DNA from: an uncultured Rhodocyclaceae bacterium | GTDB lineage: Bacteria > Pseudomonadota > Gammaproteobacteria > Burkholderiales > Rhodocyclaceae | Assembly: GCA_903930805.1 (NCBI GenBank) | Contig: CAIYZZ010000036.1 | Span: forward strand, 1 to 5,444 | Direction of reading: 5' to 3' | Length of the DNA stretch: 5,444 nucleotides | In this document: positions 1 through 5,444 of the stretch, one piece after another | How positions within the stretch are numbered: the first letter of the stretch is position 1 | Layout: each line of letters begins with the position of its first letter | Program-made: the position numbers and the translations under genes | Notes under the pieces: generated by a model | Seen by the model: only the letters and a program-made list of their open reading frames with translations | Told to the model about the DNA's origin: nothing | Databases searched by the model: none

Positions 1-563
1 CACCGCAGGCGGCACCGGTAGTTGTAGAACCGCAACCCGTTACTAAAACCGCCGAACCTGTCCGCGTGCAACCGACGGTCAAACCAGCCGCGAAACCCGT
101 CAGCAAGCCTGTGGCGAAAGCGCCATCGATCACCACGCCCACCCCGGCTCCGGTCACGGAAATTACCCAGGCACCCGCAACGCCCCTCCCGCCAGTTGTT
201 GCCACTCCTCCTGATCCCCCGCCCTGTCTCAATTGCGGCGTCGTGGATAACCTGCGTGAATTCGCCCAGGAAGGCGAAGGCAGCGGACTGGGTGCCGTGG
301 CCGGCGGTGTGATCGGTGGCCTTCTCGGCAATCAGGTTGGCGGCGGCACAGGCAAGAAATTTGCCACCGTGCTCGGCGTGGCTGGTGGCGCCTATGCCGG
401 CCATCAGGTCGAAAAATCACAAAGGAAAACCACGCGCTACGAGATCAGTGTGCGCATGAACGACGGCACGCTCCGCACCATCACACAGGACAGTGTGCCG
501 GCCTGGCGTATCGGCGATCGCGTACGCATGGAAAACGGCGCTCTGGTGAGAAACGACTATTGA
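1..563 (+). CDS. Glycine-zipper 2TM domain envelope protein (SlyB / 17 kDa antigen-like), 5' end cut off
   Basis: The frame is open to the left edge, so the true start and any signal peptide or membrane anchor lie outside; 186 residues are visible. The GTG at 66 is an internal valine codon rather than a convincing start. The first 70 or so visible residues are a low-complexity linker rich in Pro, Ala, Val, Lys and Thr, including KPAAKPVSKPVAK. Next come a CLNCG motif (visible residues 75-79) and a glycine zipper (about 95-134, GxxxG-type spacing, including GGVIGGLLGNQVGGG and GGAYAGH) typical of the Rick_17kDa_Anti/2TM glycine-zipper family. A C-terminal part of about 50 residues is probably beta-rich and ends [16 protein letters not shown]. 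Family members are usually outer-membrane or periplasmic envelope proteins; the exact role is unknown. The Pro-rich linker suggests a tether across the periplasm (inference). The stop overlaps that of the convergent lipoprotein gene by 7 bases. Confidence 0.85.
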   Translation, partial: PQAAPVVVEPQPVTKTAEPVRVQPTVKPAAKPVSKPVAKAPSITTPTPAPVTEITQAPATPLPPVVATPPDPPPCLNCGVVDNLREFAQEGEGSGLGAVAGGVIGGLLGNQVGGGTGKKFATVLGVAGGAYAGHQVEKSQRKTTRYEISVRMNDGTLRTITQDSVPAWRIGDRVRMENGALVRNDY

Positions 564-1660
564 TCTGCCCGCAGCCGGCTTCCGGTTTTTGGCGTGCTGC
601 CAGACCGTGGCTTCGGTTTTTTGGCCACAGGCGGGCTACAGCGAACGATCTTCTTCCCGGTGCGATCGGTACGCACAGTACAGTTTCGAACAGTCTTTTT
701 CCCCTCCGCCTTCTTGACGGCGGACGCCGCCTTGGGTGAGGTCAGGAGCGGCTCCACTGCGACACTGGCCTGAACCGGCGCACTACCCGTACTCGCTTCC
801 AGCGTTTCCGCAACAGGCAAGGCTGGCGCGCTATCTCCCGACAATTCGTTCGCCAATGCCGGTTTCAGTTGAGGGCCGATCGTAATCTGGTCGAGCCACA
901 ACTTGGATTCAATCAGTTCGCTCACCCAGCCTTCCCCGCTGAGTCGTGGCAGCGTCATCTGCAGCGCATTGGCAACATCGAAGGGAGTCCAGTCGGCATA
1001 GGCAAGAATCCGCAAGGCCATCGCGTCTGCTTCACGCTGCTGGTCGCTACGGTAGAGTCCCTTGACGATTCTCGAACCGGCGAAGGAAGCGGCCGAAGAA
1101 GCAAGACTCGTCGTCGAGGCAGCAACATAGGCAGCCTCTGCGCCGCGAATCAACTGGGCAACGGGAAATACCAAGGCAACAACGAGGGATATGCTCAGGT
1201 TCGTGGCCGAGTTTTCTTCATGATGGCGGGAAAGCACATGTCCCATTTCCCGCGCAATAAGGAAGGCCAGGGCGGGCTCTTGAAACTCGAACTCGTGAAG
1301 TCCGTCGAACACGATGATGTTCCCTGACGCCGTCGACAAGGTGCCGATATCGTGCTTGCCAGGCACCGTCACGTTGAAATGGGGTGGCGGCAAATTCAGC
1401 TCCAGGGCAAGCTTGTAGGCTGCCTTATCCAGCCGTTCTCCAATCTCTAGCATCTGGACGCGAAAGGCATCGATACTGGCGCAATCTATTTCCTGGCAGT
1501 TAACATCCGGCGTAAGAACCAGCCTGGCCTGTGCTTCGACTTCAGAATAGGCCACCCCCACCTCGGTGGGGGCAATCATCCGCGCCCGCCCGGATTCCGT
1601 GCTGGTCGCGCAAGCGTTCAGCAGCAGGCACGACAAGACAGGGGCAAGGAATGGTTTCAA
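557..1660 (-). CDS. M48-fold lipoprotein with degenerate zinc site (probable pseudopeptidase)
   Basis: The protein has 367 residues. The N-terminus is a lipoprotein signal: Lys2, a hydrophobic run and an L-N-A-C lipobox with Cys17 as the lipidation site; Ala at +2 predicts the outer membrane. Residues 30-240 resemble the M48 domain of BepA/LoiP-type periplasmic proteases, but the HExxH helix reads R137-E-M-G-H141 (context [14 protein letters not shown]). The later motif is Q208-R-E-A-D212, where active members have Glu at the first position of ExxxD. The C-terminal His-Pro motif of BepA relatives is also not seen. Between the motifs lies an Ala/Val-rich segment (154-196), as in the family. 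From about 310 the tail is strongly basic, with Cys327 and Cys341. The start is TTG, overlapping the gltX stop (TTGA), with no clear Shine-Dalgarno, so translational coupling to gltX is likely. Catalysis by the usual mechanism is doubtful; a scaffold or chaperone role is possible (inference). Confidence 0.8.
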   Translation of the reverse strand: MKPFLAPVLSCLLLNACATSTESGRARMIAPTEVGVAYSEVEAQARLVLTPDVNCQEIDCASIDAFRVQMLEIGERLDKAAYKLALELNLPPPHFNVTVPGKHDIGTLSTASGNIIVFDGLHEFEFQEPALAFLIAREMGHVLSRHHEENSATNLSISLVVALVFPVAQLIRGAEAAYVAASTTSLASSAASFAGSRIVKGLYRSDQQREADAMALRILAYADWTPFDVANALQMTLPRLSGEGWVSELIESKLWLDQITIGPQLKPALANELSGDSAPALPVAETLEASTGSAPVQASVAVEPLLTSPKAASAVKKAEGKKTVRNCTVRTDRTGKKIVRCSPPVAKKPKPRSGSTPKTGSRLRADQ

Positions 1661-3063
1661 AGACAGCAGTCGAGACGCTCGAGTGTAAGTTCGCGCCCGA
1701 GTACCGCCAACACGCGATCAATAGCCGGGCTTTGCGGCTGCCCCAACAGTGCTACACGCAATGGAATCGCCACCTGCGGCATTTTCAGCCCGGTTGCAGC
1801 AAGGGTTTCCTTAAGGGTTTTCGCCAGAACTTCGGGAATAAAGTCGGCGCTGGCGAGACGGCACCTGAGGTCGCTTAATGCCGCCTTTGCCGCATCGGTC
1901 AAGTGCTGCGCCACCATTTCTGCCGACGGATGTACTGCGATATAGAAGGGGTGCGCACAGTCGGCCAACTCGTTGAGATTCGTCACGCGATCCTTGTAGA
2001 GCGCGGCAATCTGCAAAACATCAGGATGCGGCGTCGCCGTCACGCCTTCGCGCGCCAGGCGGCGCACGATCTCGTCACCCAACCGTGCGTCGTCAGCGAG
2101 TTTGATGTAGTGGGCATTGAGCCAGTTGAGTTTCTCGGTATTGAATTGCGCGGCCGACGACGTAATGTGGTCGAGGTCGAACCATTCGACGAACTGCTCC
2201 ATCGAAAAAACCTCTTCGTCGCCATGCGACCAACCCAACCGCGCCAGGTAGTTGAGCACCGCCTCGGGCAGGTAGCCATCGTCGTCATACTGCATTACCG
2301 AGACCGCGCCATGGCGCTTGGAAAGTTTGGTGCCGTCGTCGCCGAGGATCATCGACAGGTGGCCATACAGCGGCACCATCGCGCCCAGCGCTTCTAGCAG
2401 GTTGATCTGGCGCGGCGTGTTATTCACATGGTCGTCACCGCGAATCACGTGTGTGATACCCATATCGCGGTCGTCCACCACCACGCAGAAATTGTAGGTC
2501 GGCGTACCGTCGGCGCGCGCGATGATGAAATCGTCAAGTTCGGCATTGGCGATCTCGATGTGACCTTTCACCTGGTCGTCCCAGGCGACGACGCCCTCGG
2601 CCGGGTTTTTGAAGCGCACCACTGGGCTGTGACCCGCAGGGGTTTCCGGCAGGGTCTTGCCCGATCCGGGCCGCCAGCGGCCGTCGTAGCGCGGCTTTTC
2701 CTTGCGTGCTTCCTGCTCGGCGCGCAAGGCTTCAAGTTCTTCCTTCGACATGTAGCAGTGATAGGCAGTACCGGCCGCGAGCATCTCGCCGATAACCTGC
2801 TTGTAGCGCGCCATGCGCTGCATCTGGTAGAACGGACCTTCGTCGTGGGCAAGACCCAACCACTGCATGCCATCGAGAATCGCCTGTACCGCAGCCGGCG
2901 TTGAGCGTGCCACATCGGTATCCTCGATGCGCAGGATGAACTGGCCGCCATGGCGACGGGCATAGGCCCAAGCGAACAGCGCAGTGCGGGCGCCGCCGAT
3001 GTGGAGATAACCGGTGGGGCTGGGGGCGAATCTGGTTCTTACGGCTGAATTACTGGCGGTCAT
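1657..3063 (-). CDS. gltX: Glutamyl-tRNA synthetase
   Basis: This class I aminoacyl-tRNA synthetase charges tRNA(Glu) with glutamate in the cytoplasm. It has 468 residues, the usual bacterial length. The Rossmann catalytic domain opens with [19 protein letters not shown]; the HIGH-equivalent HIGG is at 21-24. The [12 protein letters not shown] segment falls at about 208-219 and the KMSKS-equivalent KLSKR at 246-250. The C-terminal third is the helical anticodon-binding domain, ending in the typical [12 protein letters not shown]...[12 protein letters not shown] pattern. The zinc-binding Cys set of E. coli GltX is largely absent: C-x-C is CYM (103-105) and the later Cys-x-His is W-R-P (130-132). 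The frame continues upstream to 3192, but that would run into the divergent exporter gene and add 43 residues not expected in the family, so ATG 3063 is chosen. It has no strong Shine-Dalgarno. The gene heads a unit with the downstream lipoprotein gene (4-base overlap). Confidence 0.97.
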   Translation of the reverse strand: MTASNSAVRTRFAPSPTGYLHIGGARTALFAWAYARRHGGQFILRIEDTDVARSTPAAVQAILDGMQWLGLAHDEGPFYQMQRMARYKQVIGEMLAAGTAYHCYMSKEELEALRAEQEARKEKPRYDGRWRPGSGKTLPETPAGHSPVVRFKNPAEGVVAWDDQVKGHIEIANAELDDFIIARADGTPTYNFCVVVDDRDMGITHVIRGDDHVNNTPRQINLLEALGAMVPLYGHLSMILGDDGTKLSKRHGAVSVMQYDDDGYLPEAVLNYLARLGWSHGDEEVFSMEQFVEWFDLDHITSSAAQFNTEKLNWLNAHYIKLADDARLGDEIVRRLAREGVTATPHPDVLQIAALYKDRVTNLNELADCAHPFYIAVHPSAEMVAQHLTDAAKAALSDLRCRLASADFIPEVLAKTLKETLAATGLKMPQVAIPLRVALLGQPQSPAIDRVLAVLGRELTLERLDCCL

Positions 3064-3091
3064 GGCGGATTCGAAGCGACGAAAGATGCAC

Positions 3092-3097
3092 ATTTTA
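3092..3097 (-). promoter_or_regulatory. Possible -10 element for gltX
   Basis: Read on the minus strand this is TAAAAT, one mismatch from the sigma-70 -10 consensus, about 28 bases before the chosen gltX ATG. That leaves a leader of roughly 20 bases. The best -35 candidate, CTGATG at 16 bases, is weak. It also coincides with the alternative upstream ATG of the gltX frame, which would make that start unlikely. It is a plausible but unproven promoter inside the 97-base divergent spacer shared with the exporter gene. Confidence 0.35.
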
Positions 3098-3160
3098 AGC
3101 CATGCCACCTCTGCATCAGCGTGCATCCGCGCTGCTGCCGATTTCCCGTAGCATGCCGCC

Positions 3161-4387
3161 ATGTTCACCTTGCCCGCATTTCGCTCGCGCAACTACCGGC
3201 TGTTTTTCACCGGCCAGATGATTTCGCTGATCGGCACCTGGATGCAGCAAATCGCCATGGTCTGGCTGGCCTACCGGCTCACTGACTCCGCCGTGATGCT
3301 GGGTTTGGTGGGGTTTGCCAGCCAGATCCCGATTTTGCTGTTCAGCACGCTGGCGGGAGTATGGAACGACCGCCTCGACCGTCGCCGGCTCCTGTTATGG
3401 ACGCAGTTTCTTTCCATGCTGCAAGCGCTTGCACTGTTCACTCTCACCGTAACGGACACCGTGACACCACCCCTGCTGGTGACACTGGCCTTACTCCTTG
3501 GCTGCATCAATGCCGTCGACTTGCCCGCACGCCAAGCCTTTGTCGCACAACTGGTCGAGGACAAGGCCGACCTGCCGAATGCCATCGGCCTCAACTCCTT
3601 GCTGATGAACGGCTCACGCTTCGTCGGGCCAACGCTGGCCGGATTGATCGTCGCAATAGCCGGCGAGGCCGCCTGTTTTCTGATCAATACACTTTCGTAT
3701 CTGGGTGTGCTGGCAGCACTCGCCGCAATCCGTCTGGCACCACGTACTCCAATACCGCGCCAGCCGACACTGACGGCCTTGCGCGCCGGACTGAGTTACG
3801 CATTTCGTCACCCGCAGATCCGCTTGCCGCTATTCATGGTCGCGGGCTTCAGTTTTTTTGTCACGCCGTATGCAGTACTGATGCCGGTATTCGCCCGCGA
3901 AATCTTTCAGGGCGGCGCGGACATTTACGGTTTTCTAATCGGCAGCGCAGGCATCGGCTCGCTCTCCGCCGCACTTTACCTGGCGCTGCGTGGCCGGACG
4001 GGAAGTCCAAATAGTCGCGCAGGTCTGGAAGGCCTCGTGGCACACGCCACGCTGGCCGGCGGTGCAGCACTCACCGGTTTTGCTCTGGTCACCACGCTTT
4101 CCCCCGTGATGTATTGGGCTTTTCCGCTGCTGACACTGCTGGGTTTTGCCGTCGTGCTAACGGTGGCCGGCAGCAACATCCTGATTCAGACCGTGGTCGA
4201 GGAAGATTATCGCGGCCGCGTGATGGCGATTTTCTCGACGGCATTTCTGGGAATTGCCCCACTCGGAAGCCTGGCGGTCGGCATCATCGGCGACACACTG
4301 GGAGTACGGCAAACCCTCATGCTATGCGGATTGCTGACACTCGGTTTGGGAACCCTGTATTTGCGACGACTGAAAGACCGTCGCTGA
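3161..4387 (+). CDS. MFS exporter, EntS/DHA3-type (MFS_3 family)
   Basis: This is a 408-residue inner-membrane major facilitator with multiple hydrophobic helices along its length. Family hallmarks are the opening [23 protein letters not shown] (residues 7-29), a motif A-like cytoplasmic loop [12 protein letters not shown] between helices 2 and 3 (66-77), the DLPARQAFV segment (120-128), and a second-half RGRVMAIF segment (351-358). The central cytoplasmic loop is around 190-215, and the protein ends in a short basic tail (LRRLKDRR). Relatives include the enterobactin exporter EntS and DHA3 drug:proton antiporters; most chromosomal homologues have no known substrate, and nothing nearby (no siderophore or antibiotic genes) indicates one here. 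The ATG at 3161 fits the family N-terminus but lacks a clear Shine-Dalgarno; an out-of-frame ATG lies 8 bases upstream. It is transcribed divergently from gltX and ends before a shared terminator. Confidence 0.92.
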   Translation: MFTLPAFRSRNYRLFFTGQMISLIGTWMQQIAMVWLAYRLTDSAVMLGLVGFASQIPILLFSTLAGVWNDRLDRRRLLLWTQFLSMLQALALFTLTVTDTVTPPLLVTLALLLGCINAVDLPARQAFVAQLVEDKADLPNAIGLNSLLMNGSRFVGPTLAGLIVAIAGEAACFLINTLSYLGVLAALAAIRLAPRTPIPRQPTLTALRAGLSYAFRHPQIRLPLFMVAGFSFFVTPYAVLMPVFAREIFQGGADIYGFLIGSAGIGSLSAALYLALRGRTGSPNSRAGLEGLVAHATLAGGAALTGFALVTTLSPVMYWAFPLLTLLGFAVVLTVAGSNILIQTVVEEDYRGRVMAIFSTAFLGIAPLGSLAVGIIGDTLGVRQTLMLCGLLTLGLGTLYLRRLKDRR

Positions 4388-4397
4388 TTCGCCCACC

Positions 4398-4435
4398 AAA
4401 AAACAGAGGGCGCGGTGAACCACCGCGCCCTCTGT
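4398..4435 (-). terminator. Intrinsic terminator between hup and the MFS gene, probably bidirectional
   Basis: The arms 4404-4417 and 4421-4434 form a perfect 14-bp inverted repeat (CAGAGGGCGCGGTG and its complement) around a 3-base AAC; an additional A-T pair (4403/4435) can extend it. In practice the top pairs would open to give a larger loop. On the minus strand the stem is followed at once by six T (complement of 4398-4403), a strong rho-independent terminator for the HU gene ending at 4458. On the plus strand the trailer is TAATTT, a weaker U-tract, but the hairpin starts 16 bases after the exporter stop and may terminate that transcript too. Confidence 0.9.
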
Positions 4436-4457
4436 AATTTAAATCTGTACGGACTGC

Positions 4458-4757
4458 TTATTTCTTCGCAGCAGTCTTTTTCTTACCGGCAACTGCAGCC
4501 TTGAAACCTGCACCGGCGGTGAAGCGCGGCACCGTGGTCGCTGCAATCTTCAGTTTCTCACCAGTCTTGGGATTAACACCGGTACGCGCAGCACGCTTGG
4601 CGGCTTTGAAAGTACCGAAACCGACGAGAGTCACGGGGTTGCCCTTGGCAACCGATTTGACAACGGCATCGATCATCGCATCCAGAGCCTTGCCTGCAGC
4701 AACCTTGCTGATAGCGGCTTCTTTGGCGGCGATTTCGATGAGATCCCCTTTATTCAT
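4458..4757 (-). CDS. hupB: HU-family nucleoid DNA-binding protein with Lys-rich tail
   Basis: The protein is a small basic homodimer or heterodimer subunit that binds and bends DNA non-specifically in the nucleoid. It has 99 residues and starts MNKGDLIEIAAKEAAISK, the classic HU N-terminus. The core VTLVGFGTF falls at 42-50 and the DNA-clasping arm RAARTGVNPKTGE at 55-67, where Pro63 is the intercalating proline of the family. It closes with TTVPRFTAGAGFKAAV. The body aligns with E. coli HupB without gaps, but the end carries about nine extra residues (GKKKTAAKK), a short alanine/lysine tail. The frame extends to 4802, but the internal ATG at 4757 matches the family start and has a good Shine-Dalgarno, so it is preferred. 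It is a single-gene unit with its own promoter and terminator. HupA versus HupB naming is by resemblance only. Confidence 0.95.
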   Translation of the reverse strand: MNKGDLIEIAAKEAAISKVAAGKALDAMIDAVVKSVAKGNPVTLVGFGTFKAAKRAARTGVNPKTGEKLKIAATTVPRFTAGAGFKAAVAGKKKTAAKK

Positions 4758-4766
4758 ATTGGTCTG

Positions 4767-4772
4767 CTCCTC
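4767..4772 (-). promoter_or_regulatory. Ribosome binding site of the HU gene
   Basis: On the minus strand this reads GAGGAG, with a 9-base gap to ATG 4757. It decides the start against the longer open frame beginning at 4802. Confidence 0.85.
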
Positions 4773-4800
4773 AAGTTGAAAGGCTACATAGCCGAGATTC

Positions 4801-4831
4801 ATTCTAACTGGATAACTAACCCTGACGTCAA
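4801..4831 (-). promoter_or_regulatory. Putative sigma-70 promoter of the HU gene
   Basis: Minus-strand -35 TTGACG (4826-4831, five of six consensus) and -10 TAGAAT (4801-4806, five of six) are separated by 19 bases, longer than the ideal 17. Transcription would start near 4794, giving a leader of about 37 bases that includes the GAGGAG site. A run of seven A on this strand (4845-4851) lies about 14-20 bases upstream of the -35, where an UP element would sit, as expected for a strongly expressed nucleoid gene. The -35 is part of a perfect TGACGTCA palindrome (4823-4830). Confidence 0.55.
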
Positions 4832-4873
4832 GGGGGAGATGAAGTTTTTTTGCGCACCCGCCTCACAGCGAGG

Positions 4874-4890
4874 CACTTTGCGACACTTTG
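4874..4890. repeat. Short direct repeat CACTTTG, 10-base period
   Basis: CACTTTG occurs at 4874-4880 and again at 4884-4890, one helical turn apart. It lies just upstream of a TATAAT box and downstream of a small GCCTC/GAGGC inverted repeat (4860-4864 with 4870-4874). The position in the divergent spacer would suit an operator, but the repeat is short and could be chance. Confidence 0.4.
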
Positions 4891-4894
4891 TGCC

Positions 4895-4900
4895 TATAAT
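4895..4900 (+). promoter_or_regulatory. Consensus -10 box, possible promoter of the small membrane protein gene
   Basis: A perfect TATAAT stands 52 bases before ATG 4952, predicting transcription from about 4907 and a leader of about 45 bases. The only good -35-like word upstream, TTGCGA at 4878-4883, is only 11 bases away, too close, and nothing better stands at 16-18 bases. If used, the promoter may need an activator or depend mainly on the -10. Confidence 0.45.
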
Positions 4901-4938
4901 CGGCCGCACCTGACCATGCTTTTCCGTTATCGGTTTCT

Positions 4939-4942
4939 GGAG
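4939..4942 (+). promoter_or_regulatory. Ribosome binding site of the small membrane protein gene
   Basis: GGAG with a 9-base gap to ATG 4952. It favours this start over in-frame ATGs at 4850 and 4916: the first lies upstream of the candidate promoter and the second has no Shine-Dalgarno. Confidence 0.6.
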
Positions 4943-4951
4943 ATTGCCGCC

Positions 4952-5089
4952 ATGTTTTTTATTTTTTATTACGTCGTCGCCATCGTCATTCTGGCTCTGC
5001 ATTTCACTGGAATGCTGGCCCGCTATAACGTCGAATGGCTGGTACTGGTCCTCGCCGTTACAGTTTTCCCCGCCGTCATCTACCTTTAG
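4952..5089 (+). CDS. Small two-helix membrane protein, unknown function
   Basis: The product is a 45-residue, very hydrophobic protein that I do not recognise. It begins MFFIFYYVVAIVILALHFTG (helix 1, about residues 2-20), has a short polar link around MLARYNVE (21-28), and a second helix WLVLVLAVTVFPAVIYL to the C-terminus (29-45): a predicted membrane hairpin. There is no catalytic motif or cysteine. Support for a real gene comes from the GGAG site 9 bases before the ATG, the TATAAT box at 4895-4900, and its place in an otherwise gene-free gap between hup and thrC. Against it, it is short, and hydrophobic open frames can arise by chance. A longer form from ATG 4916 (57 residues, adding a basic-aromatic N-terminus MLFRYRFLE) is possible. 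The stop overlaps the convergent thrC stop by 4 bases. A toxin, regulator or membrane-subunit role would be guesswork. Confidence 0.55.
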   Translation: MFFIFYYVVAIVILALHFTGMLARYNVEWLVLVLAVTVFPAVIYL

Positions 5090-5444
5090 TCATATTTTGA
5101 ACAACGCGCGGCAATCAATGCCTTGACTGCGGCCACGTCGGCATCCATCACCTCTACCCGTTGCGGCAACGCCTCGATCCCTTCCAACGCCTGGGGCCTT
5201 GAGGGATCGCAACCGAGCGCCTCCTGAATCGTCTCGGCAAACTTGACCGACTGCGCCGTCTCCAGCACCACCATCGGCACACCTGCCACGCAGTGTTCGC
5301 GTGCCACCTTGATGGCATCGGCGGTATGCGTGTCGATCATTACCTGATGTGTCTGCCAGATTGAACGAATCGTCGCCAGACGATCCGCATGGGAACTCCT
5401 GCCTGACACAAAGCCGAAGTCAGGCAGGCGCGCCATGAAGTGCG
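5086..5444 (-). CDS. thrC: Threonine synthase, C-terminal part (5' end cut off)
   Basis: Threonine synthase converts O-phosphohomoserine to threonine with pyridoxal phosphate, the last step of threonine synthesis in the cytoplasm. Only the last 118 residues are visible; the frame continues through the ATG at 5436, which is an internal Met, to the right edge. Recognisable C-terminal pieces are LPDFGFVSGRSSHADRLATI, IDTHTADAIKVAREH, GVPMVVLETAQSVKFAETI and EGIEALPQRVEVMDAD, the order and wording of the long (about 470-residue) bacterial ThrC type. The catalytic lysine and PLP phosphate-binding residues lie outside the window, so activity cannot be judged, but the visible part is intact. In related bacteria thrC usually follows hom (homoserine dehydrogenase), expected beyond the right edge. 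No hairpin terminator is visible after the stop; the small convergent gene overlaps it by 4 bases. Confidence 0.93.
   Translation of the reverse strand, partial: HFMARLPDFGFVSGRSSHADRLATIRSIWQTHQVMIDTHTADAIKVAREHCVAGVPMVVLETAQSVKFAETIQEALGCDPSRPQALEGIEALPQRVEVMDADVAAVKALIAARCSKYD

Noticed and set aside
79..120. Imperfect short repeat in the Lys-Pro-rich linker of the first gene
   Set aside because: It is a coding low-complexity linker (KPxxKPVxKPV), common in envelope-spanning proteins. The DNA copies are not identical and do not indicate a mobile or regulatory repeat.
869..1327. Plus-strand open frame opposite the M48-like lipoprotein gene
   Set aside because: It is a shadow of the minus-strand gene, whose signal peptide and motif order are clear. 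No start signals or recognisable domain were seen.
1903..2904. Long plus-strand open frames (1903-2397 and 2428-2904) opposite gltX
   Set aside because: They are antisense to a certain, conserved gene. High-GC codon use leaves the complementary frame open, and the products have no recognisable domain and many His/Arg runs typical of shadow frames.
3064..3192. Upstream extension of gltX by 43 codons
   Set aside because: It would overlap the start of the divergent exporter gene and precede the conserved N-terminus by far more than is normal for GltX. One upstream ATG falls in the likely -10 box.
3361..4014. 217-codon frame inside the MFS gene in another frame
   Set aside because: The MFS frame has unambiguous family motifs throughout. 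The alternative product is Arg/Ser/Thr-rich without a domain and overlaps it fully.
4501..4779. Plus-strand frame antisense to the HU gene, predicted hydrophobic at its ends
   Set aside because: It is the complement of an Ala/Lys-rich HU coding sequence, which naturally reads as hydrophobic residues. No ribosome binding site was found and HU is certain.
4758..4802. Upstream extension of the HU frame by 15 codons
   Set aside because: The family starts at MNK, where a GAGGAG site is correctly placed. The extension would begin inside the predicted -10 element.
1..5444. tRNA genes, CRISPR repeats, insertion sequences and toxin-antitoxin pairs
   Set aside because: I looked for these on both strands, including tRNAs near gltX, and saw no cloverleaf, spaced repeat array, terminal inverted repeats with transposase, or paired small genes.

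Overview
The window reads as ordinary chromosome of a betaproteobacterium with fairly high GC (roughly 60% by eye). The protein families support this: a beta/gammaproteobacterial-style GltX, a HupB-like HU protein, the class of threonine synthase found in these groups, and a SlyB-like glycine-zipper protein with the Cys-x-x-Cys-Gly preamble common in Burkholderiales and Rhodocyclales. I cannot place it at genus level. I see no mobile element, phage gene, CRISPR array, rRNA or tRNA.

Layout, left to right. (1) The 3' part of a rightward gene for a glycine-zipper (17 kDa antigen/SlyB-like) envelope protein, cut by the left edge. (2) Converging on it with a 7-base tail overlap, a leftward two-gene unit: gltX (glutamyl-tRNA synthetase, 3063 to 1657), then a lipoprotein of M48 peptidase fold (1660 to 557) whose TTG start overlaps the gltX stop by 4 bases. 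(3) Divergent from gltX, a 408-residue MFS exporter of the EntS/DHA3 type (3161-4387). (4) A perfect 14-bp GC-rich hairpin terminator between the exporter and the leftward HU gene (4757 to 4458). (5) A 194-base intergenic region carrying the HU promoter on the minus strand and a promoter-like element on the plus strand, which leads to a 45-codon two-helix membrane protein gene (4952-5089). (6) The C-terminal part of thrC, leftward, cut by the right edge, overlapping the small gene by 4 bases at the stop codons.

No obvious pathway joins all of these genes. They are housekeeping functions (translation, nucleoid structure, threonine synthesis) mixed with envelope proteins and an exporter. The most unusual item is the M48-fold lipoprotein: its zinc-binding motif reads R-E-x-x-H instead of H-E-x-x-H, and the usual glutamate ligand of the E-x-x-x-D motif is glutamine, so it is probably a pseudoenzyme. 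The small membrane protein gene is the other uncharacterised item. I found no evidence for a new multi-gene system.
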